6,003 nt of DNA, taken from assembly GCA_947628635.1 (NCBI GenBank), contig CANRAX010000070.1, forward strand, positions 1 to 6,003. The letters run 5' to 3'. The notes beneath the pieces were generated by a model that saw only the letters and a program-made list of their open reading frames with translations, had not been told where the DNA came from and searched no databases. Shown here piece by piece: positions 4,783 to 6,003 of this stretch (position 1 is the first letter of the stretch; each line of letters starts with the position of its first letter). Both the position numbers and the translations under genes were made by a program. This DNA comes from an uncultured Bacilli bacterium (GTDB lineage: Bacteria > Bacillota_I > Bacilli_A > RF39 > UBA660).

Positions 4783-5817
4783 TTGGAAAAAAAGAATGGT
4801 TTTAGAATTAATTCTGAATCAATTAATCAAGATTTTTTTGTAAAGATGAAGAATGCTAAAATGATTTTAAAAAAGAAAGAATTACGTGGTGCAATTATCG
4901 GGATGACCGGTTTAATGGTGGCATTTGGTATGGCTTCTTCTATTAGTAAGGATAAAGTCCAAGAAAAAGAAGTGGCTGTGGCAAGCGAAATTGGTAATGA
5001 TGTGATTGACTCAGAAATACCTCTTGTAGGTTTAGGAGCAAAAAATAATATAGTTGCAGAGCAGAATACTTTGAGTGTTGATTTGAATGATGTTAATTCT
5101 TTAAATGTTATTTTGAACGATAATAAGTGTAGTAGCACTTTCTTTAATGAAGTATGTGAAGAATTGGAAGAAGATGGTCTTTCATTTACTGCTACTGCAA
5201 ATGGCGCTAATGTTGATGTAAATAATAGTGTTGTGATAACACTTGATCAATTATATATGTCTGGTCCTGGTATGGCTTTTTTTTCACCATATGATAATGA
5301 AAGATTGGGAGACTCTGATGCTTTAGCTTTGGCAATGGAGACAGGCTTTGAGCAAAATGAATTTTCTACTGATGGAATTTTTGCTGGTAAAATTGGTTAT
5401 CGAGAAACAAATTTAGGGCAAGTTCAATCAAGAGTTCCTACAACGACAGAAGAAGCCATCGGCAAAGATAAGAACACAAGTTTTGTAACGGTGTCATTTG
5501 GAACGAATAATCTTGAAGCAGAAAAAGTCGCTCAAAGTATTGAAAATGCTTTAGCAAGATATGCTTATTATCAAAATGAAAAGGCTTTTGGAGAAGATTT
5601 AATTTATCGTGTTGGTGGTGGCGATATAATGGCTGATGTGGAAAAGAGATTTTCTGGATGTTCAGCTAAAGAAATAGATACTTATAACAAATTAGAAGAT
5701 TCTAAAGATTATGTTTATATGGATGATACACTTCGAAATCCTAATATAGCTAAAATGAATGCTTTTGATAAAGCGTGTAAGATAGAATTGAGTAAAGAAA
5801 AAGAAAATAGATATTGA
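4783..5817 (+). CDS. Membrane-anchored exported protein with degenerate amidase-like domain
   Basis: I place the start at TTG 4783 because the GAGGTGAT ribosome binding site at 4771-4778 is correctly spaced for it. The in-frame GTG at 4774 lies inside that site. The 344-aa product has a basic cytoplasmic N-terminus (about 34 residues, including ILKKKELR), one membrane segment (about 35-53), a linker, and an external region. Residues about 150-245 align by eye with the N-acetylmuramoyl-L-alanine amidase (Amidase_3) pattern. VVITLDQLYMSG sits where V-I-x-D-P-G-H-G-G is expected, followed by a Glu (NER), ALALAMETG, a YRETN segment like TRxxD, SRVPTTTEEAIG like R-x-x-x-A-N, and TSFVTVSFGTNN like S-I-H-x-N. 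Both zinc histidines would be replaced (Tyr158 and Gly240), so it should lack hydrolase activity. The amidase relationship is my inference; membrane anchoring is well supported. It is a single-gene unit with its own promoter and terminator. Confidence 0.7.
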   Translation: MEKKNGFRINSESINQDFFVKMKNAKMILKKKELRGAIIGMTGLMVAFGMASSISKDKVQEKEVAVASEIGNDVIDSEIPLVGLGAKNNIVAEQNTLSVDLNDVNSLNVILNDNKCSSTFFNEVCEELEEDGLSFTATANGANVDVNNSVVITLDQLYMSGPGMAFFSPYDNERLGDSDALALAMETGFEQNEFSTDGIFAGKIGYRETNLGQVQSRVPTTTEEAIGKDKNTSFVTVSFGTNNLEAEKVAQSIENALARYAYYQNEKAFGEDLIYRVGGGDIMADVEKRFSGCSAKEIDTYNKLEDSKDYVYMDDTLRNPNIAKMNAFDKACKIELSKEKENRY

Positions 5818-5850
5818 AAATTTAGAAGATATGTTTCAATATCTATTTTT
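5804..5850 (+). terminator. Rho-independent terminator overlapping the stop codon of the amidase-like gene
   Basis: AGATATTGAAA (5809-5819) and TTTCAATATCT (5834-5844) form a perfect 11-bp stem around a 14-base loop. Outer A-T pairs (AAAAT with ATTTT) can extend it to about 16 bp. The T-tract ATTTTT follows at 5845-5850. The left arm contains the last sense codons and the TGA stop (5815-5817), so the terminator begins within the coding sequence. Confidence 0.8.
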
Positions 5851-5957
5851 GCAGTTAAATTGTGGTAGTAGTTTTTCTTACATATTTATTGTAAAATTTA
5901 TAGGTATAAAAATAATCAAATAAAAATTTGAGTTCCGGTAAAAAATAGGAACAAAAG

Positions 5958-5996
5958 AAAAAAATGAATATGTTTTATCCACAGATTCATTTTTTT
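5958..5996. terminator. AT-rich hairpin with DnaA box in the loop, possible bidirectional terminator
   Basis: AAAAAAATGAAT (5958-5969) and ATTCATTTTTTT (5985-5996) are perfect 12-base inverted arms around a 15-base loop. The A-tract on one side and T-tract on the other would give a U-tract in either direction, the form of a bidirectional terminator, perhaps for a minus-strand gene to the right of the window. The stem core is weak, with only one G-C pair. The loop contains an exact TTATCCACA (5975-5983). The bases from 5851 to 5957 hold only short AT-rich inverted repeats and no gene that I can see. Confidence 0.35.
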
Positions 5997-6003
5997 GTGC
6001 AAA

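Noticed and set aside
4827..5138. Minus-strand reading frame antisense to the amidase-like gene
   Set aside because: No ribosome binding site or family resemblance. The plus-strand gene has promoter, ribosome binding site and terminator.
5815..5868. TGA read as tryptophan, extending the protein to a TAG at 5866-5868
   Set aside because: Trp is encoded by TGG throughout the window, and the extension would translate through a strong terminator hairpin and its T-tract.
1..6003. CRISPR arrays, insertion sequences, prophage or tRNA genes
   Set aside because: I found no regularly spaced long repeats, transposase-like frames, terminal inverted repeats or cloverleaf sequences. The genes look like ordinary chromosomal content.

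Overview
This window comes from a very AT-rich, Gram-positive-type bacterium of the low-GC Bacillota, probably a member of the Bacilli or a relative. The reasons are strong AAGGAGG/GAGGTGAT ribosome binding sites, sigma-A type promoters, and family members (Ntdp/DUF402, VanZ-RDD, DUF308) typical of that phylum. Tryptophan is encoded by TGG, and the single TGA is most simply a stop, so the standard bacterial code fits better than the Mycoplasma code. I cannot fix the genus.

Layout, right to left along the minus strand. gpsA (glycerol-3-phosphate dehydrogenase, 3511-4485) is followed after 13 bases by a VanZ-RDD membrane protein (2265-3497). A six-helix DUF308/HdeD-like membrane protein (1524-2198) comes next with its own extended -10 promoter. 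Behind it lie two small membrane-protein genes that I read directly from the sequence, 57 aa (1345-1518) and 54 aa (1120-1284). A hairpin terminator at 1029-1057 closes this group. A strong promoter then drives a Ntdp-type nucleoside tri/diphosphatase gene (435-974).

The leftmost 434 bases contain no protein gene. They hold four near-identical tandem promoters on the minus strand, each TTGAC(A/T)-N17-TATATT with a TG extended -10 and an A-rich upstream tract. These lead into a boxB-like hairpin and a boxA-like antitermination sequence at the window edge. This is the promoter and leader region of a ribosomal RNA operon whose structural genes lie beyond position 1.

To the right of gpsA, a divergent gene on the plus strand (4783-5817) encodes a membrane-anchored, apparently exported protein. 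Its core reads like a degenerate N-acetylmuramoyl-L-alanine amidase without the zinc histidines. It has a strong promoter, a very short leader, and a terminator hairpin that overlaps its stop codon.

As a group the genes suggest cell-envelope and growth functions: phospholipid precursor supply (GpsA), membrane proteins of unknown role, an exported amidase-like protein, nucleotide hydrolysis, and rRNA synthesis. The less expected signals are a cluster of five DnaA-box-like 9-mers in the tail-coding end of the VanZ-RDD gene (two forming a perfect palindrome), a 19-bp palindrome on the DUF308 promoter, the two small membrane genes, and the predicted catalytically dead amidase.
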